64,000 nucleotides of DNA from an uncultured Oscillospiraceae bacterium (GTDB lineage Bacteria; Bacillota; Clostridia; Oscillospirales; Oscillospiraceae), in contig CAJUNA010000041.1 in assembly GCA_910587645.1 (NCBI GenBank), forward strand, positions 337,799 to 401,798, in the 5' to 3' direction. This document shows, in pieces, positions 42,278 to 52,336 of this stretch; position 1 is the first letter of the stretch, and every line of letters starts with the position of its first letter. A model generated the notes under the pieces. It was not told the DNA's origin. It made no database searches and was given only the letters and a program-made list of their open reading frames with translations. The position numbers were made by a program, and so were the translations under genes.

Positions 42278-45200
42278 TTACACCGAAACCTCCTCCCCGC
42301 TGTGGAAAAAGTAGAGGATCCGCTCCTTCACCGGCACGGACAAAATCTTCTCCAGCGCCGCGCTGTACGCCGCAAGCTGGGGGCGGTACAATGCCGTCTT
42401 CTCCGCCAGGGTCCCCGGCGTTACAAAGTCGGTCTTGAAATCCACCACCACAATGCCGTCCTCCTCCACCGCAAAGAGGTCTACTACGCCCTGGAGCATA
42501 ATCTCCTCCTCCGGCCCCAGGCCGGGGAAATACGCAGCTCCGGGCATGAGAAGGCTGAAACGGTACTCCCGTTGGATTTCCGCTGCCCGCCGCAGCCGCG
42601 CCGCCAAAGCCGAACCCAGAAAGCGCCGGATGGCATCCACATGCACCGCTTCCCCCTGGGCCTGGGTCAGGAAACGGCGCGCTACCAGATCCGTTACCAC
42701 CGCGTCCACATCTGTGTCCGCATCCAAGGGCAGGTGCTCCATCACCAGATGGGTGACGGTGCCCCGCTCCGCGCCGGTGAGGGTACGATCCCCCGACAGG
42801 AACCGGGGGGCGGTAAAATTGCGGCGGATATAGGGCTGGACAGTCTCCTTGGCAATCTCCTTGTCTGCTTCCCGGCCCTTGAGCTGGGTGGCGGTAAGCT
42901 TGGTGGGGGCCGCGCAGGCCGCCAGATGGGGATAGACATAGTCCAACGCTTCCCGGTTCACCGGCAGGGCGGCGGCAGCTTCCTCCATCTCCTCCGCCAG
43001 ACGCTGCGGCGCCGGGGCAGTCTCGTAGGCGCCCGTCTCATGGACACCCACCACCCACGGACTATCCTCCAGCAGCGGACAGCAAATGTCCTCCTGCCCC
43101 GCCAGCGCCCGAAGGGGAGCCGCTTCCGCCCGGCGCAGAAGGGGAAGCAGAATCCACTCCGACATGCTCCGCGCACTGTCCACCGTCTCCGGCGGCGCGG
43201 GCAGGCCGGATAACGCCGCCAGCTCCTTCAATCGCCGTGGCGCACCCTTCATGGATGCCGTCATAATCAGCTTCTCCTTGGCCCGGGTCATGCCTACGTA
43301 AAGCACCCGCATTTCCTCCCCGCGGCCCTCCCGGCTGAGCAAACCGGACACCGCTTCCCGGGCAATGGTGGGATAGCGGATGCGGCGATCCAAGTCCACG
43401 TACAGCGGGCCTAGGCCTAACTGGGGATGCACCAGCACCGGCGTCTGCAAATCCGCGCGGTTGAACCGCTTCCCCAAGTCCGCCAGGATGACAATAGGGA
43501 ATTCCAACCCCTTCGACTTATGGATGCTCATGATCCGCACACCGCCGGAGGGCGGGCCGGAGGCGGTCACCGGCTGCTCGCCGTTCTCCAGCAGTCGGCG
43601 CAGGTGGACCACAAAGGCAAACAGCCCCTTGTACCCCGCGCTCTCAAAACTCCGGGCGTGTTCGTACAGAGCCGTCAGGTTCTCCCGCCGCCGCCCGCCG
43701 CCGCTCATGGCCCCAAAGACCCCCAGCACGTTCAATTGGTTGTAAATCCGCCAGATCAGGCGGTGGACGCTCATATCCCGGGCAAGGCTGCGAAGCTCCT
43801 GCAGCGTCTCCAAGAAGCGGACGCTATCCTCTCCGCCGTCTGCGGACAGCGCGTCATAAAAATCCCCCTCCGGGTGGCTCCCCCGGATGTTGGCCAGCCG
43901 ATCCGGCGTGAACCCTGCCAGGGGTGAGCGCAGGACTGCGATAAGGGGCACGTCCTGCCGGGGGTTGTCCAGGACCTCCAGCAGAGAGCACATCGCCGCC
44001 ACCTCCAGGGCAGAGAAAAAGTCCTCGTTCTCCTGGGTGGCGCAGGGAATGCCCCACTCCTCCAGCGCCCGGGCGTAGTGCCGCAGCCGGGGGCCGGGGG
44101 AGCGCATGAGAATCACAAAATCCTCCGTGCGGCAGGGCCGCAGTGCGCCCGTGTCCTCGCCGGTGACGGGGTAGCCCTCCTCTAACATCTGATGGATACG
44201 CGCCGCCGCAAAGCGGGCTTCCAGCAGGGCGGCAGGGGCTTTTTCCGCCCCATCCTCCTCCTGGGAGGGAATCAGCAGATGGAACTCCGTCTGGCAGTCC
44301 TCCCGGGCGGGCAGGTAGGACGCGCCGAAATACAGCCGCTCCCCCGCGCCGTAGTCCACCTCCCCCATCTCCCGGCTCATGACGTTGGAAAAGACGAAGT
44401 TTGCCCCGTCCAGCACCGGCCCCCGGGAGCGGAAGTTCTGGCTGAGCAGAATCCGGCGGGGCGCGCCCTCCTCCGCGTTGGGCGCGTCCGGGTAGCGGCG
44501 GTACTGCTCCAGGAAGATAGTCGGGTCCGCCAATCGGAAGCGGTAAATGGACTGCTTCACATCCCCCACCGTGAACAGGGTGCGGCCCCCCTGGGAAATG
44601 GCGTCAAAGATACAGTTCTGCACCTGGTTGGTGTCCTGATACTCGTCTACCATCACCTCCCGGTACCGCTGGCCCATCCGCGCCGCCAAGGGCGTGGGGC
44701 GCCCGTCCTCCCCCAGCAGCAGGCGCACCGCGTAGTGCTCCTGATCAGAGAAATCCGTAGCGTTACGCCGCAGCTTCTCCCGCTGGTAGGCATCGGAAAA
44801 AGCGGCGCACAGCTCCAACAGTGCTTCCATGGCCGGGGCCGAGCGGCGCAAATCCTCCCCCGTCTCCCTGCCGTCCGCGTCCAGGATGGCGCAGAAGGAC
44901 GCCGTCTCCTTCTTGCAGCGGTTCCAGAGGGCCTGCATCTTCTCTTTTAACGGAGGGTCTTCGCATTTCCTGGCAGGGCTGAGCTTGGGAAAAACCGGAA
45001 CCCTGGACGCCGCCTGATCCCAGCCCTCTTCCGCCGCCGATGCCAGTGCCGCAAGCTGCGCCGCGCCCTCCGCGAAGCCGGGGGCGTAGGCCTTCTCCAG
45101 CCCGGCATCGGACGCCATCTCCTCCCGGGCGGCTTCCAGCAACCTGGCCCAATGGGATGCCTTCCGGGCTACACGATCCAGCAGGGCGCGGCCGAATTCT

Positions 45201-45841
45201 GTCTCTCCGCCGTCCTGGGGCAGGCTGGCCCAGCGTTCCTTCTGCTCTTGCAGCCACAGGAGGGGGTAGGCGTGGCTCTGCACTTTGTTATGCAGCTCCA
45301 GCACCAAGTCCTCCAACCCCCGGTCGTCCCGGCCGAAGCCGAAGGCATCCGCAAGCTGCGTCTGGCCAGGGGTCATGTCCGTGTAAAACTCCTCCAGCAC
45401 CCGGGGCAGCACCCGCTGCCGCAGCAGTGCCCCCTCCCCCTCGTCCAACACCCGGAAGTCCGCCGTCAGCCCTCCCTGGTCCCCTAAGTCCAGCAGGTGG
45501 ACGTTCTCCCGCAGGAGGGCAGTGCAAAAGGCATCGATGGTCTTGATGTCTGTCTGGTACACCAAAAGGAGCTGCCTGCGGCAGTGGCGGGAGCCAGGAT
45601 GATCCGCCATGCGGCGGCTCAACTCCTGGGCGATGCGCTCCCGCAGCTCGGCGGCGGCAGCGCGGGTGTAGGTGATGATAAGGAAATCGTCCAAGTCCGC
45701 CTGCTCCTCCCCCAGGACTCGGAGAAACAGTCGTTCTACCAAAACCCGGGTCTTGCCGCTCCCGGCGGCGGCGGAGACCAACACCCGGCCCCCCCGGTCT
45801 TCTACCACCGCCCGCTGGCTTTCCGTCAGTTGGATGCTCAT
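42278..45841 (-). CDS. addA: ATP-dependent helicase/nuclease subunit A (AddA)
   Basis: 1187 residues. Walker A is SAAAGSGKTRVLVERL near residue 23, motif II is VMVDEYQDTNQVQN, motif III region LFTVGDVKQSIYRFR, motif V IMSIHKSKGLEFP, motif VI VLYVGMTRAKEKL, and the C-terminal RecB-like nuclease has VVDFKTDFV. It works with AddB in end resection and recombination repair (also limits foreign DNA). The ATG at 45841 overlaps the addB stop by ATGA; upstream in-frame codons lie inside addB. The gene is intact. Confidence 0.95.
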   Translation of the reverse strand: MSIQLTESQRAVVEDRGGRVLVSAAAGSGKTRVLVERLFLRVLGEEQADLDDFLIITYTRAAAAELRERIAQELSRRMADHPGSRHCRRQLLLVYQTDIKTIDAFCTALLRENVHLLDLGDQGGLTADFRVLDEGEGALLRQRVLPRVLEEFYTDMTPGQTQLADAFGFGRDDRGLEDLVLELHNKVQSHAYPLLWLQEQKERWASLPQDGGETEFGRALLDRVARKASHWARLLEAAREEMASDAGLEKAYAPGFAEGAAQLAALASAAEEGWDQAASRVPVFPKLSPARKCEDPPLKEKMQALWNRCKKETASFCAILDADGRETGEDLRRSAPAMEALLELCAAFSDAYQREKLRRNATDFSDQEHYAVRLLLGEDGRPTPLAARMGQRYREVMVDEYQDTNQVQNCIFDAISQGGRTLFTVGDVKQSIYRFRLADPTIFLEQYRRYPDAPNAEEGAPRRILLSQNFRSRGPVLDGANFVFSNVMSREMGEVDYGAGERLYFGASYLPAREDCQTEFHLLIPSQEEDGAEKAPAALLEARFAAARIHQMLEEGYPVTGEDTGALRPCRTEDFVILMRSPGPRLRHYARALEEWGIPCATQENEDFFSALEVAAMCSLLEVLDNPRQDVPLIAVLRSPLAGFTPDRLANIRGSHPEGDFYDALSADGGEDSVRFLETLQELRSLARDMSVHRLIWRIYNQLNVLGVFGAMSGGGRRRENLTALYEHARSFESAGYKGLFAFVVHLRRLLENGEQPVTASGPPSGGVRIMSIHKSKGLEFPIVILADLGKRFNRADLQTPVLVHPQLGLGPLYVDLDRRIRYPTIAREAVSGLLSREGRGEEMRVLYVGMTRAKEKLIMTASMKGAPRRLKELAALSGLPAPPETVDSARSMSEWILLPLLRRAEAAPLRALAGQEDICCPLLEDSPWVVGVHETGAYETAPAPQRLAEEMEEAAAALPVNREALDYVYPHLAACAAPTKLTATQLKGREADKEIAKETVQPYIRRNFTAPRFLSGDRTLTGAERGTVTHLVMEHLPLDADTDVDAVVTDLVARRFLTQAQGEAVHVDAIRRFLGSALAARLRRAAEIQREYRFSLLMPGAAYFPGLGPEEEIMLQGVVDLFAVEEDGIVVVDFKTDFVTPGTLAEKTALYRPQLAAYSAALEKILSVPVKERILYFFHSGEEVSV

Positions 45842-48800
45842 GCTTTCCCTCCTGTCAAGGCCTTGATTTCTGTGAAAAATTCGTCCCGGTTCACCGGGCG
45901 CAGGGGCCTGCGGCGGTCGCCACCCTCCCCGTCCATGAAGCCGCAGGCGGCGGCGAACGGGCAGTAGGTACACGCGTTGTCGCTCTCATTGGTATAGCAG
46001 GGGTCGGCATCAATGACCCCCTGGCCCAACTCCCGGGCGATTTTCTCCAACAGCCCGTCCACGTACTGCCCCAGCCGCCCCAGCTCCTCCGCGTCCGCCA
46101 GGCCCCCAGCTATATCGCCGCTCCGGTTCACCGCCAGGGGCAGGAACCGGGGTTCTGTCAGGGCGCTGTGCTCCATAGCCCGGAGGATCTCCGGCTGGCT
46201 GAGGACCAGGCCGCTACGGCGCAGCTCCCTGTCCACGGCGGCCCGGATTTCCTCCGGCGATGTCCCACGGGGCTTGCTGACCAGCACGTCCCGGGCGGGC
46301 AGGTACAGCACCCCCGCCGGGACAATATCCCGGCCGAAGAACTGCTTCCCGCCCCGCTCCAGGGCGAATAGGTACAGCAGCATTTGGATGTTCAGCCCAT
46401 AGCGCACGTCCGCCAGGTTAAAGGAACGCCGCCCCGACTTGTAGTCGATGACCCGCAGGTACAGCTTTCCGTCCGACAGCCAGCCGTCCACCCGGTCCAC
46501 CCGACCCGATACCGTTAAATGGGTGTCCCCGAACTGCACGGATACGGCGGGCATCTCCTCTCCGTCTCCGAAGCCCAGCTCGAAGGCCACCGGCGCGAAG
46601 TCGGAGTGGGCCAGCTCATCGGCCACGTTGGCCACGATGGTCCCCACCGTCTTCCGCAGGCGGCGGAACAGGTACTTGAACCGCTCGTTGCGCTTGTCCA
46701 GCTCCGGCAGCGCCGTCCGGGCGTACTCCTCCACGGCGGCGTTGGTCAGCCGGTTCAGGGCTTTCCCGTCCACTTTGGCAAAGCCCCCCTCCGCCATGAC
46801 CGCCCGGGTGACCCGCTCCAGTACGAAGTGGAGGAAGGCCCCCACCTGGGACGCGTCGAACCCCGCCGGGGTCCGCTCCCGGGCCATCAGGCCGTACTGC
46901 ATGAAATAGGCGAAATGGCAGGAATTGATTTTGTCGATGCGGCTGGCAGACATGCGGCACCGGCTGCCGTAGAGTACCTTCACCGCTGCCGGGGACAGCT
47001 TCCCCCGGCGCATCTCCGCCGCGCGGGCCATGGCTTCCAGGGCAGGGCGGCAGTCCTCCTTTTCCTCGAAGTACCGCCACAGCGGCCCGCCCCGTTCCCC
47101 TCCCGCCAGCTCCATGGCGGGCAGCGGCGCAGTAAGGCGGCAGTCCCGGGGGACAGCAGTGGTTTCCTTCACCCCCGGCAGCAAAGCCCTGGCCCGCTCC
47201 ACCACGAAGGAGGGCCGCAATGCCCCGCCGGACAAGTCCGCCGCAGGCCAGGAGATGTACAGCCGCCCGCTGGGCTGAGCCAGGGCGGCATAAAGGTTTT
47301 GCAGCTCTATGTGGAATACCTCCATGCCGCTGGGGGCCAGCTCAATGCCCAGTTCCGCCAGCTTCTCCCGATCCTCCCGGGTGAACAAGCCCGTCCCCGT
47401 CTGGACAGCGGGCAGGACATGGTCGTTGGCTCCCATGAGGAAGAGCACTTTGATCCGGTGGCGGTCGTTGCGGGTAATCTGGCTGGCCTGGACCTGGTCC
47501 AGGGATACAGGGATGGTGCCCACATCGTACTGGGTCAGCACCAGCTTCAGCAGCCGGGCGAACTCCTCCCCGTCCAGGGGCATGTTCCCCAAAATATCCG
47601 CGAACTGGTCCATGACGCCGCACAGCAGTTCCCAGAGCTGGCCGTACTCCCTGGCCCGCTGCAATTCGCCCAGTTCCTCCAGCCGCGCCGTCTGCTCTTC
47701 CAGCCGCGCCGCAAGGCCCAGTTCTTCCAGGAACCCCCACAGCGCGCGTAGCTTCCCCGTGGCCCCCGGATTGGCCCGCAGGCCCTCCGCCAGGCGGCGC
47801 AGCGGCCCGCCCACCCGGCGGCGCAGCTCGTTTAATTCCGCCAAACGCTGGGCCTGGGCCTGGGTGAACTCCTCCCGCCAGCCATCGGGGTTGGCAGTCC
47901 AGTCCTCCTCGCGGATCCACATGGCTCCGTGGACATCCCAGGCCACAACGTAGTTTTCCAGCTTGTCCACTTCCCCGTCCGTCAGGCCCGCCAGCCCTGT
48001 CTTCAGCCAGCGGAACATGTCCTCGTACTCATAGCCCCCCGTCACCGCGTCCAGCGCACCGGCCAGCAGGCTCAAAACCGGCTTTTCCAGCACATCGCTG
48101 CGGCGGCTGAGATATACCGGGATGCCGTAGCGTTCAAAGACGCTTTCAATGGTGGCGGCATATTCGTCCAGGTTCCGAGCGGCCACGGCGATCTCCCGGA
48201 ACCGGCACGCTCCCGTTCGAACCAGCTTCAGTATCTCCGCCGCCGCGTACTCCACCTCCGCGAACATGCTCTCCGCTTTCACCAGCTCCACCCCCGCCGG
48301 GTCTCCCGGCCAGGGGTCCATGGGGCCAAAGAAACGCTCCGCTAAATGGGTCAGGGCGTCCCCTGGCACGTTGGGGGGCAGGGTCTCCGTGGTACACGGT
48401 ACGCCGCAGGACGCTGCCAGTTGTTCCAGCCGCCCCTGGGCGCGGATGCTCTGCTGGAAAATCTCCCAATCCCCGCCATCACCCAGCAGGGTCACCGTCA
48501 CCGAGGATGCCGTGCGCAGAAGGATTTCGATTAGCTTCCTCTCCTGGGCGGTGAAATAGGTGAAGCCGTCCAGGTACACCGCCTTCCCCTTGGCATAGCC
48601 CGATTTCTCCAGGTTTTCCAGCAACTTCTCTATCCGGTCGCGGTGATCCGTGCCGTCCTTGTGGAGACGGGCTGTGTAGGCGGCGTAGATCAGCGCCGTG
48701 TCCCGGGCTTTCTCCCCGCCGGATCCCTCCAGGAAAGCAGATGCTTCCATCAAATCCTCCGGACGCACCTGGCAGGCGGCCAGCTCGCCGCACAGCGCCA

Positions 48801-49152
48801 CCAGCTCCTGTAGGAAGGGCGCCCGCTGGGAAGGTTTGGCATATACTGTGAGTTGGGGCGACACTTCCCGCAGGGCAAGCTGCATCATCAGGAGCTTCCC
48901 CCCCGCGTCCAGCTCGCCATCCGCCAGGGAGCCTGTCCGTTCCAGCACCCGCCCGGCAAGCTGCCGCAGGCTCAAGGCTTCCGCGTACCGGGTTCCGGCG
49001 GGGCCGCAGAATTGGCACAGATCCATTTCCGACCCGTGGGAAGCGTGTTCCGGCACCAGCAGCAGGGCAGGCTCCCCCCTCGTCCTGATTTCCTCCAGTA
49101 TGCGCCGGGACTTCCCCGTGTTGGCCCGGCCCATCCATATGCGCAGCGGCAT
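45838..49152 (-). CDS. addB: ATP-dependent helicase/nuclease subunit B (AddB)
   Basis: 1104 residues. An inactive helicase-like region begins with RIWMGRANTGKSRRILEEI. The C-terminal nuclease has VIDYKSGRRSF. Iron-sulfur cluster cysteines are visible: one in INSCHFAYFMQYG and three in ACTYCPFAAACGF at the C-terminus. It carries out 5'-strand cutting and Chi-like recognition in the AddAB complex. Its own promoter and a dyad lie immediately upstream. It is coupled to addA by overlap. Confidence 0.95.
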   Translation of the reverse strand: MPLRIWMGRANTGKSRRILEEIRTRGEPALLLVPEHASHGSEMDLCQFCGPAGTRYAEALSLRQLAGRVLERTGSLADGELDAGGKLLMMQLALREVSPQLTVYAKPSQRAPFLQELVALCGELAACQVRPEDLMEASAFLEGSGGEKARDTALIYAAYTARLHKDGTDHRDRIEKLLENLEKSGYAKGKAVYLDGFTYFTAQERKLIEILLRTASSVTVTLLGDGGDWEIFQQSIRAQGRLEQLAASCGVPCTTETLPPNVPGDALTHLAERFFGPMDPWPGDPAGVELVKAESMFAEVEYAAAEILKLVRTGACRFREIAVAARNLDEYAATIESVFERYGIPVYLSRRSDVLEKPVLSLLAGALDAVTGGYEYEDMFRWLKTGLAGLTDGEVDKLENYVVAWDVHGAMWIREEDWTANPDGWREEFTQAQAQRLAELNELRRRVGGPLRRLAEGLRANPGATGKLRALWGFLEELGLAARLEEQTARLEELGELQRAREYGQLWELLCGVMDQFADILGNMPLDGEEFARLLKLVLTQYDVGTIPVSLDQVQASQITRNDRHRIKVLFLMGANDHVLPAVQTGTGLFTREDREKLAELGIELAPSGMEVFHIELQNLYAALAQPSGRLYISWPAADLSGGALRPSFVVERARALLPGVKETTAVPRDCRLTAPLPAMELAGGERGGPLWRYFEEKEDCRPALEAMARAAEMRRGKLSPAAVKVLYGSRCRMSASRIDKINSCHFAYFMQYGLMARERTPAGFDASQVGAFLHFVLERVTRAVMAEGGFAKVDGKALNRLTNAAVEEYARTALPELDKRNERFKYLFRRLRKTVGTIVANVADELAHSDFAPVAFELGFGDGEEMPAVSVQFGDTHLTVSGRVDRVDGWLSDGKLYLRVIDYKSGRRSFNLADVRYGLNIQMLLYLFALERGGKQFFGRDIVPAGVLYLPARDVLVSKPRGTSPEEIRAAVDRELRRSGLVLSQPEILRAMEHSALTEPRFLPLAVNRSGDIAGGLADAEELGRLGQYVDGLLEKIARELGQGVIDADPCYTNESDNACTYCPFAAACGFMDGEGGDRRRPLRPVNRDEFFTEIKALTGGKA

Positions 49153-49159
49153 AAAGTAT

Positions 49160-49210
49160 CCCCCTTCGTCCGTTTTCCCTGATTATACCAGACGAAGGGG
49201 GGTACTGCAA
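49160..49210 (-). promoter_or_regulatory. addBA promoter with overlapping dyad
   Basis: TTGCAG (minus strand, 49205-49210), 17-bp spacer, TATAAT (49182-49187). Inverted arms CCCCCTTCGTC (49160-49170) and GACGAAGGGGG (49191-49201) bracket the -10 box exactly, so a dimeric repressor could cover the core promoter. The arms do not look like a LexA box. Confidence 0.65.
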
Positions 49211-49217
49211 TACGTTC

Positions 49218-51119
49218 TTATTTCCTTCTGCCCCGCCCCTTGGGTTTGGGCGGCTTGCGGGCGTCCTGCCGCCGGGGCGGGCGGGATGGGGGCTTCTTCC
49301 CCGCCCCCTCCGGCCGGGCGGCGTGGAGGGGCCGGACGAGGCAGTCCTTCCCATAGCCGATCAGGTCCTCCCGGCCCGCCTTGTGGAGGGCTTCCACCAC
49401 CAGGCGGCGCATCTCCGGGCGCTTCCATTGCAGCAGCGCCCTTTGGAGAGCCTTTTCATGGGGATCTCGAGCCACATACACCGGCTCCATAGTCCGGGGG
49501 TCGATGCCCGTGTACCACATGCAGGTAGACAGGGTGCCAGGGGTGGGGTAAAAATCCTGAACCTGCTCCGGCTGGCGTCCAGTTTTGTTGAGGAACACCG
49601 CCAAATCCACCGCATCGCCCAGGGTACATCCGGGGTGGCTGCTCATGAGGTATGGCACCAGGTATTGTTCCAGGCCGTACCGCTGGTTGAGCCGCTGGTA
49701 CTTGTCCCGGAACCGCTGGTAGACATCGAAATGGGGCTTGCCCATATAGTCCAGTGTTTGGGCGGAGCAGTGCTCCGGGGCGACCTTGAGCTGGCCGGAA
49801 ATGTGGTGGCGCACCAGCTCGGAGAAGAACTCGCTGTTCTTCTCGCACAGCATGTAATCATACCGGATACCGCTGCGGATAAACACCTTTTTCACCCCCG
49901 GCACCGCCCGCACCTTCCGCAGCAGGGCCAGGTAGTCGGCGTGGCTGGGGTCGATGTTCTTACAGGGCGCTGGAGCCAGGCAGGAGCGGTTTCTGCACAT
50001 GCCGTTTTGCAGCTGCTGGCGGCAGGAGGGGTGGCGGAAATTGGCGGACGGCCCGCCCACATCGTGGACATAGCCCTTGAACTTGGGGTCGCGGGTAAAG
50101 CCCTCCACCTCCCGAACCACGCTCTCATGGCTGCGGGAGGTGACCATCCGTCCCTGGTGGAAGGCCAGGGAGCAGAAATTGCACCCCCCGAAGCATCCCC
50201 GGTTGTGGGTGACGGAGAAGCGAACCTCCTCAATGGCGGCTACGCCGCCCTGGGCATCGTACATAGGGTGGACTTCCCTGGCATAGGGCAGCTCCGCCAC
50301 CGCGTCCAGCTCCTCCCGGTTCAGGGGCATGGCAGGGGGATTGACCACCAGAATACGGTCACCGTGAGGTTGGAGGATGGCCTTGCCCCGGATCGGGTCG
50401 TGCTCCTCGTACTCGATTTTCGTAGCGGCGGCGTAGTCCCGCTTATGGGAAGCCACCGCTTCATAGGAAGGAACCGCCGCGCTCTCAAAGGCACAGGCCG
50501 GGTCTTTCGCGGCGTAGGCGGTGCCTCGGATGTCCGTCAGATGTTCCACCGGCTCCCCCTTGGACAGGCGGCGGGCGATTTCCCGGGTGGCCCGCTCCCC
50601 CATGCCGTAAACCAGCAGGTCGGCCTGGGCGTCAAAGAGGATGGAGCGGCGTACGGCATCGTCCCAGTAGTCGTAGTGGGCGAACCGCCGCAGGCTGGCT
50701 TCCAGCCCGCCGATCACCACCGGGGTGCCGGGGAACGCTTCCCTGGCCCGGTTGGCATAGACGATAGTAGGCCGGTCGGGCCGCAATCCCATTTGATTCC
50801 CGGGGCTGTAGGCATCGGTGGAGCGGCGTTTTTTGGCAGCGGTGTAGTGGGCCACCATGGAGTCGATATTGCCGCCTCCGATGAAAACTCCATAGCGGGG
50901 CTTTCCTATAGCGAAGAAAGCGTCCGCGCTGCGCCAGTCCGGCTGAGCCAGCACCGCCGTGCGGTAGCCCTCCGCTTCCAGAACACGGGCGATGATGGCC
51001 GTGCCGAAGGATGGGTGATCTACATAGGCGTCCGCGGTAACCACTAGGAAGTCATAGTACCACCAGTCCCTTGCCTGCATATCCTCCCGGCTCACGGGGA
51101 GGAAGCTGGATACATCCAT
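49218..51119 (-). CDS. YgiQ family radical SAM protein
   Basis: 633 residues. An N-terminal cobalamin-binding-like/UPF0313 region (FLPVSREDMQARDWWYYDFL, VFIGGGNIDSMV) is followed by the radical SAM cluster motif C-x3-C-x2-C in GCFGGCNFCSLAFHQG. The C-terminus is a basic, proline-rich tail (GAGKKPPSRPPRRQ...). The family is widespread and its reaction is not established. The ATG at 51119 follows AAAGGAGGACTCCTT. An in-frame extension to 51290 remains open but lacks a site. The 196-bp gap upstream (51120-51315) holds nothing else I recognise. Confidence 0.9.
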   Translation of the reverse strand: MDVSSFLPVSREDMQARDWWYYDFLVVTADAYVDHPSFGTAIIARVLEAEGYRTAVLAQPDWRSADAFFAIGKPRYGVFIGGGNIDSMVAHYTAAKKRRSTDAYSPGNQMGLRPDRPTIVYANRAREAFPGTPVVIGGLEASLRRFAHYDYWDDAVRRSILFDAQADLLVYGMGERATREIARRLSKGEPVEHLTDIRGTAYAAKDPACAFESAAVPSYEAVASHKRDYAAATKIEYEEHDPIRGKAILQPHGDRILVVNPPAMPLNREELDAVAELPYAREVHPMYDAQGGVAAIEEVRFSVTHNRGCFGGCNFCSLAFHQGRMVTSRSHESVVREVEGFTRDPKFKGYVHDVGGPSANFRHPSCRQQLQNGMCRNRSCLAPAPCKNIDPSHADYLALLRKVRAVPGVKKVFIRSGIRYDYMLCEKNSEFFSELVRHHISGQLKVAPEHCSAQTLDYMGKPHFDVYQRFRDKYQRLNQRYGLEQYLVPYLMSSHPGCTLGDAVDLAVFLNKTGRQPEQVQDFYPTPGTLSTCMWYTGIDPRTMEPVYVARDPHEKALQRALLQWKRPEMRRLVVEALHKAGREDLIGYGKDCLVRPLHAARPEGAGKKPPSRPPRRQDARKPPKPKGRGRRK

Positions 51120-51315
51120 AAGGAGTCCTCCTTTACTGCTCCGCCCCCTAGACCGGGGCGGGACGCCCACTGGGAGGGGGTGAGGGGATTCCCCGCAGGC
51201 TTCCTCCTCCCGCAGTTTCTTCAAATATTTCTCCATTCGGGCAATGTCCAGCCTAGAGGACACGAAATCGGCGCTTAACCTGCGCGCCATCCCTTGGGAA
51301 AATTTTTCCAGGACT

Positions 51316-52323
51316 TTACCCGAGGGTTGGGATTTCCCGGATCACCCGCCGCAGATCCAGCGCCAGCTCCCCGCCGCGCGGCGCAAAGCCGTACTGCAAA
51401 AAATACCCCTTCAAATCCTCCGGGCAGTCCAGCACAACAGTCTCTCGATCCTGGGCGCGGGCGTACTGCACGGCCTGTCCCAAGAGCTGTATCCCATATC
51501 GCTGCCCCCTGAGGGCGGGGACGATGCGGTAATCCGTAATCCGCAGGGCGTCCGGCTCCAAGGCCATGGAAATCACGCCAGAGACCGATTCGTCCAGAAG
51601 AGCTTCTTCTGTCCGGCGTCCCTCCCCTTCGGCGGACACCCGGAACCACAGCCCCGGCTCGGTGGCGGCGTCGTCCTTGTGCCAGCTCTGGCGGCGGAAG
51701 GTGGACACGGCGGCGGGCAGGTGGCTTGCATCGTCCCGGAAGACCACGCGGATCTCCTCCCCCTCCACCTCCAGCAGGGATACGGCGGTGTTGTCCCCGT
51801 GGCCGGTAGCGCCGATTTCCTCCAGGCTCATGCCCTGCAAGGTCCCCAACAGGGTCCGCAGGGCCGCGCCGTGGCTGGCGGCGGCCACCGTACCGCCGGG
51901 GTTTTCCGCCGCAATCCGGCGGACGCCGGCCAGGGTGCGGTCCCGGACCTGGGCGAAGGTCTCCGCGCCGTCCACATGCCACAAGTCGGGGCGTTTGTTG
52001 AAATCCACGTACATCCGGCGGTCCAGCCGCTGAATCTGGCCCCAGCTCAACTGCTCCCAGGCCCCCAGCTTGATTTCCCGCAGCAAAGGCAGGGGTCGGA
52101 ACGCCAGCCCCCTGGGGACGTACAGGGCGGACGCGGTGGTATGGGTGCGGGTCAGGTCGCTGCCATAGACGGCGTCCAGGCGTTGATTTTTGAACCGTTC
52201 CCGGAGGTAGGCAAGCTGCCGGTATCCCCGGGGGGTAATCACGCTGTCGTACTGGCCGTGGGCCACGCGGAAGAGGTTGCCCTCCGCTTCTGCGTGGCGG
52301 ACCAGGAAAATTTTTGTTGTCAT
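51316..52323 (-). CDS. Histidine phosphatase fused to a GNAT-like domain
   Basis: 335 residues. The first half (1-200) is a phosphoglycerate-mutase-like histidine phosphatase: LVRHAEAEGN with the catalytic His, an acidic residue in LREIKLGAWEQ, and the second His in AAASHGAALRT. The second half (about 215-335) has an acetyltransferase-like motif A (DYRIVPALRGQRYGIQLLGQ) and a closing YFLQYGFAPRG typical of GNAT enzymes. RBS AGGGAGGATCGCT precedes the ATG. The substrate is unknown; the two domains may act on the same small molecule. It follows the HD gene by 13 bp. Confidence 0.85.
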   Translation of the reverse strand: MTTKIFLVRHAEAEGNLFRVAHGQYDSVITPRGYRQLAYLRERFKNQRLDAVYGSDLTRTHTTASALYVPRGLAFRPLPLLREIKLGAWEQLSWGQIQRLDRRMYVDFNKRPDLWHVDGAETFAQVRDRTLAGVRRIAAENPGGTVAAASHGAALRTLLGTLQGMSLEEIGATGHGDNTAVSLLEVEGEEIRVVFRDDASHLPAAVSTFRRQSWHKDDAATEPGLWFRVSAEGEGRRTEEALLDESVSGVISMALEPDALRITDYRIVPALRGQRYGIQLLGQAVQYARAQDRETVVLDCPEDLKGYFLQYGFAPRGGELALDLRRVIREIPTLG

Positions 52324-52336
52324 AGCGATCCTCCCT

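Noticed and set aside
40411..42438. A 675-residue plus-strand ORF antisense to the amylosucrase-like gene
   Set aside because: Low-complexity His/Gln/Pro-rich translation with no domain; the minus-strand gene has all GH13 motifs.
46519..47751. A 410-residue plus-strand ORF antisense to addB
   Set aside because: No recognisable fold; AddB with its Fe-S cysteines is clear on the opposite strand.
42278..49152. Possible anti-phage defence island
   Set aside because: AddA/AddB are standard recombination-repair nucleases, and neighbours are housekeeping; no other defence genes were seen.
49323..51047. A 574-residue plus-strand ORF antisense to the YgiQ gene
   Set aside because: Mirror of a GC-rich real gene; no motif, and it conflicts with intact radical SAM motifs on the other strand.
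51120..51290. N-terminal extension of the YgiQ gene up to 51290
   Set aside because: The ATG at 51119 has a near-perfect RBS and starts the conserved region; the extension lacks one.
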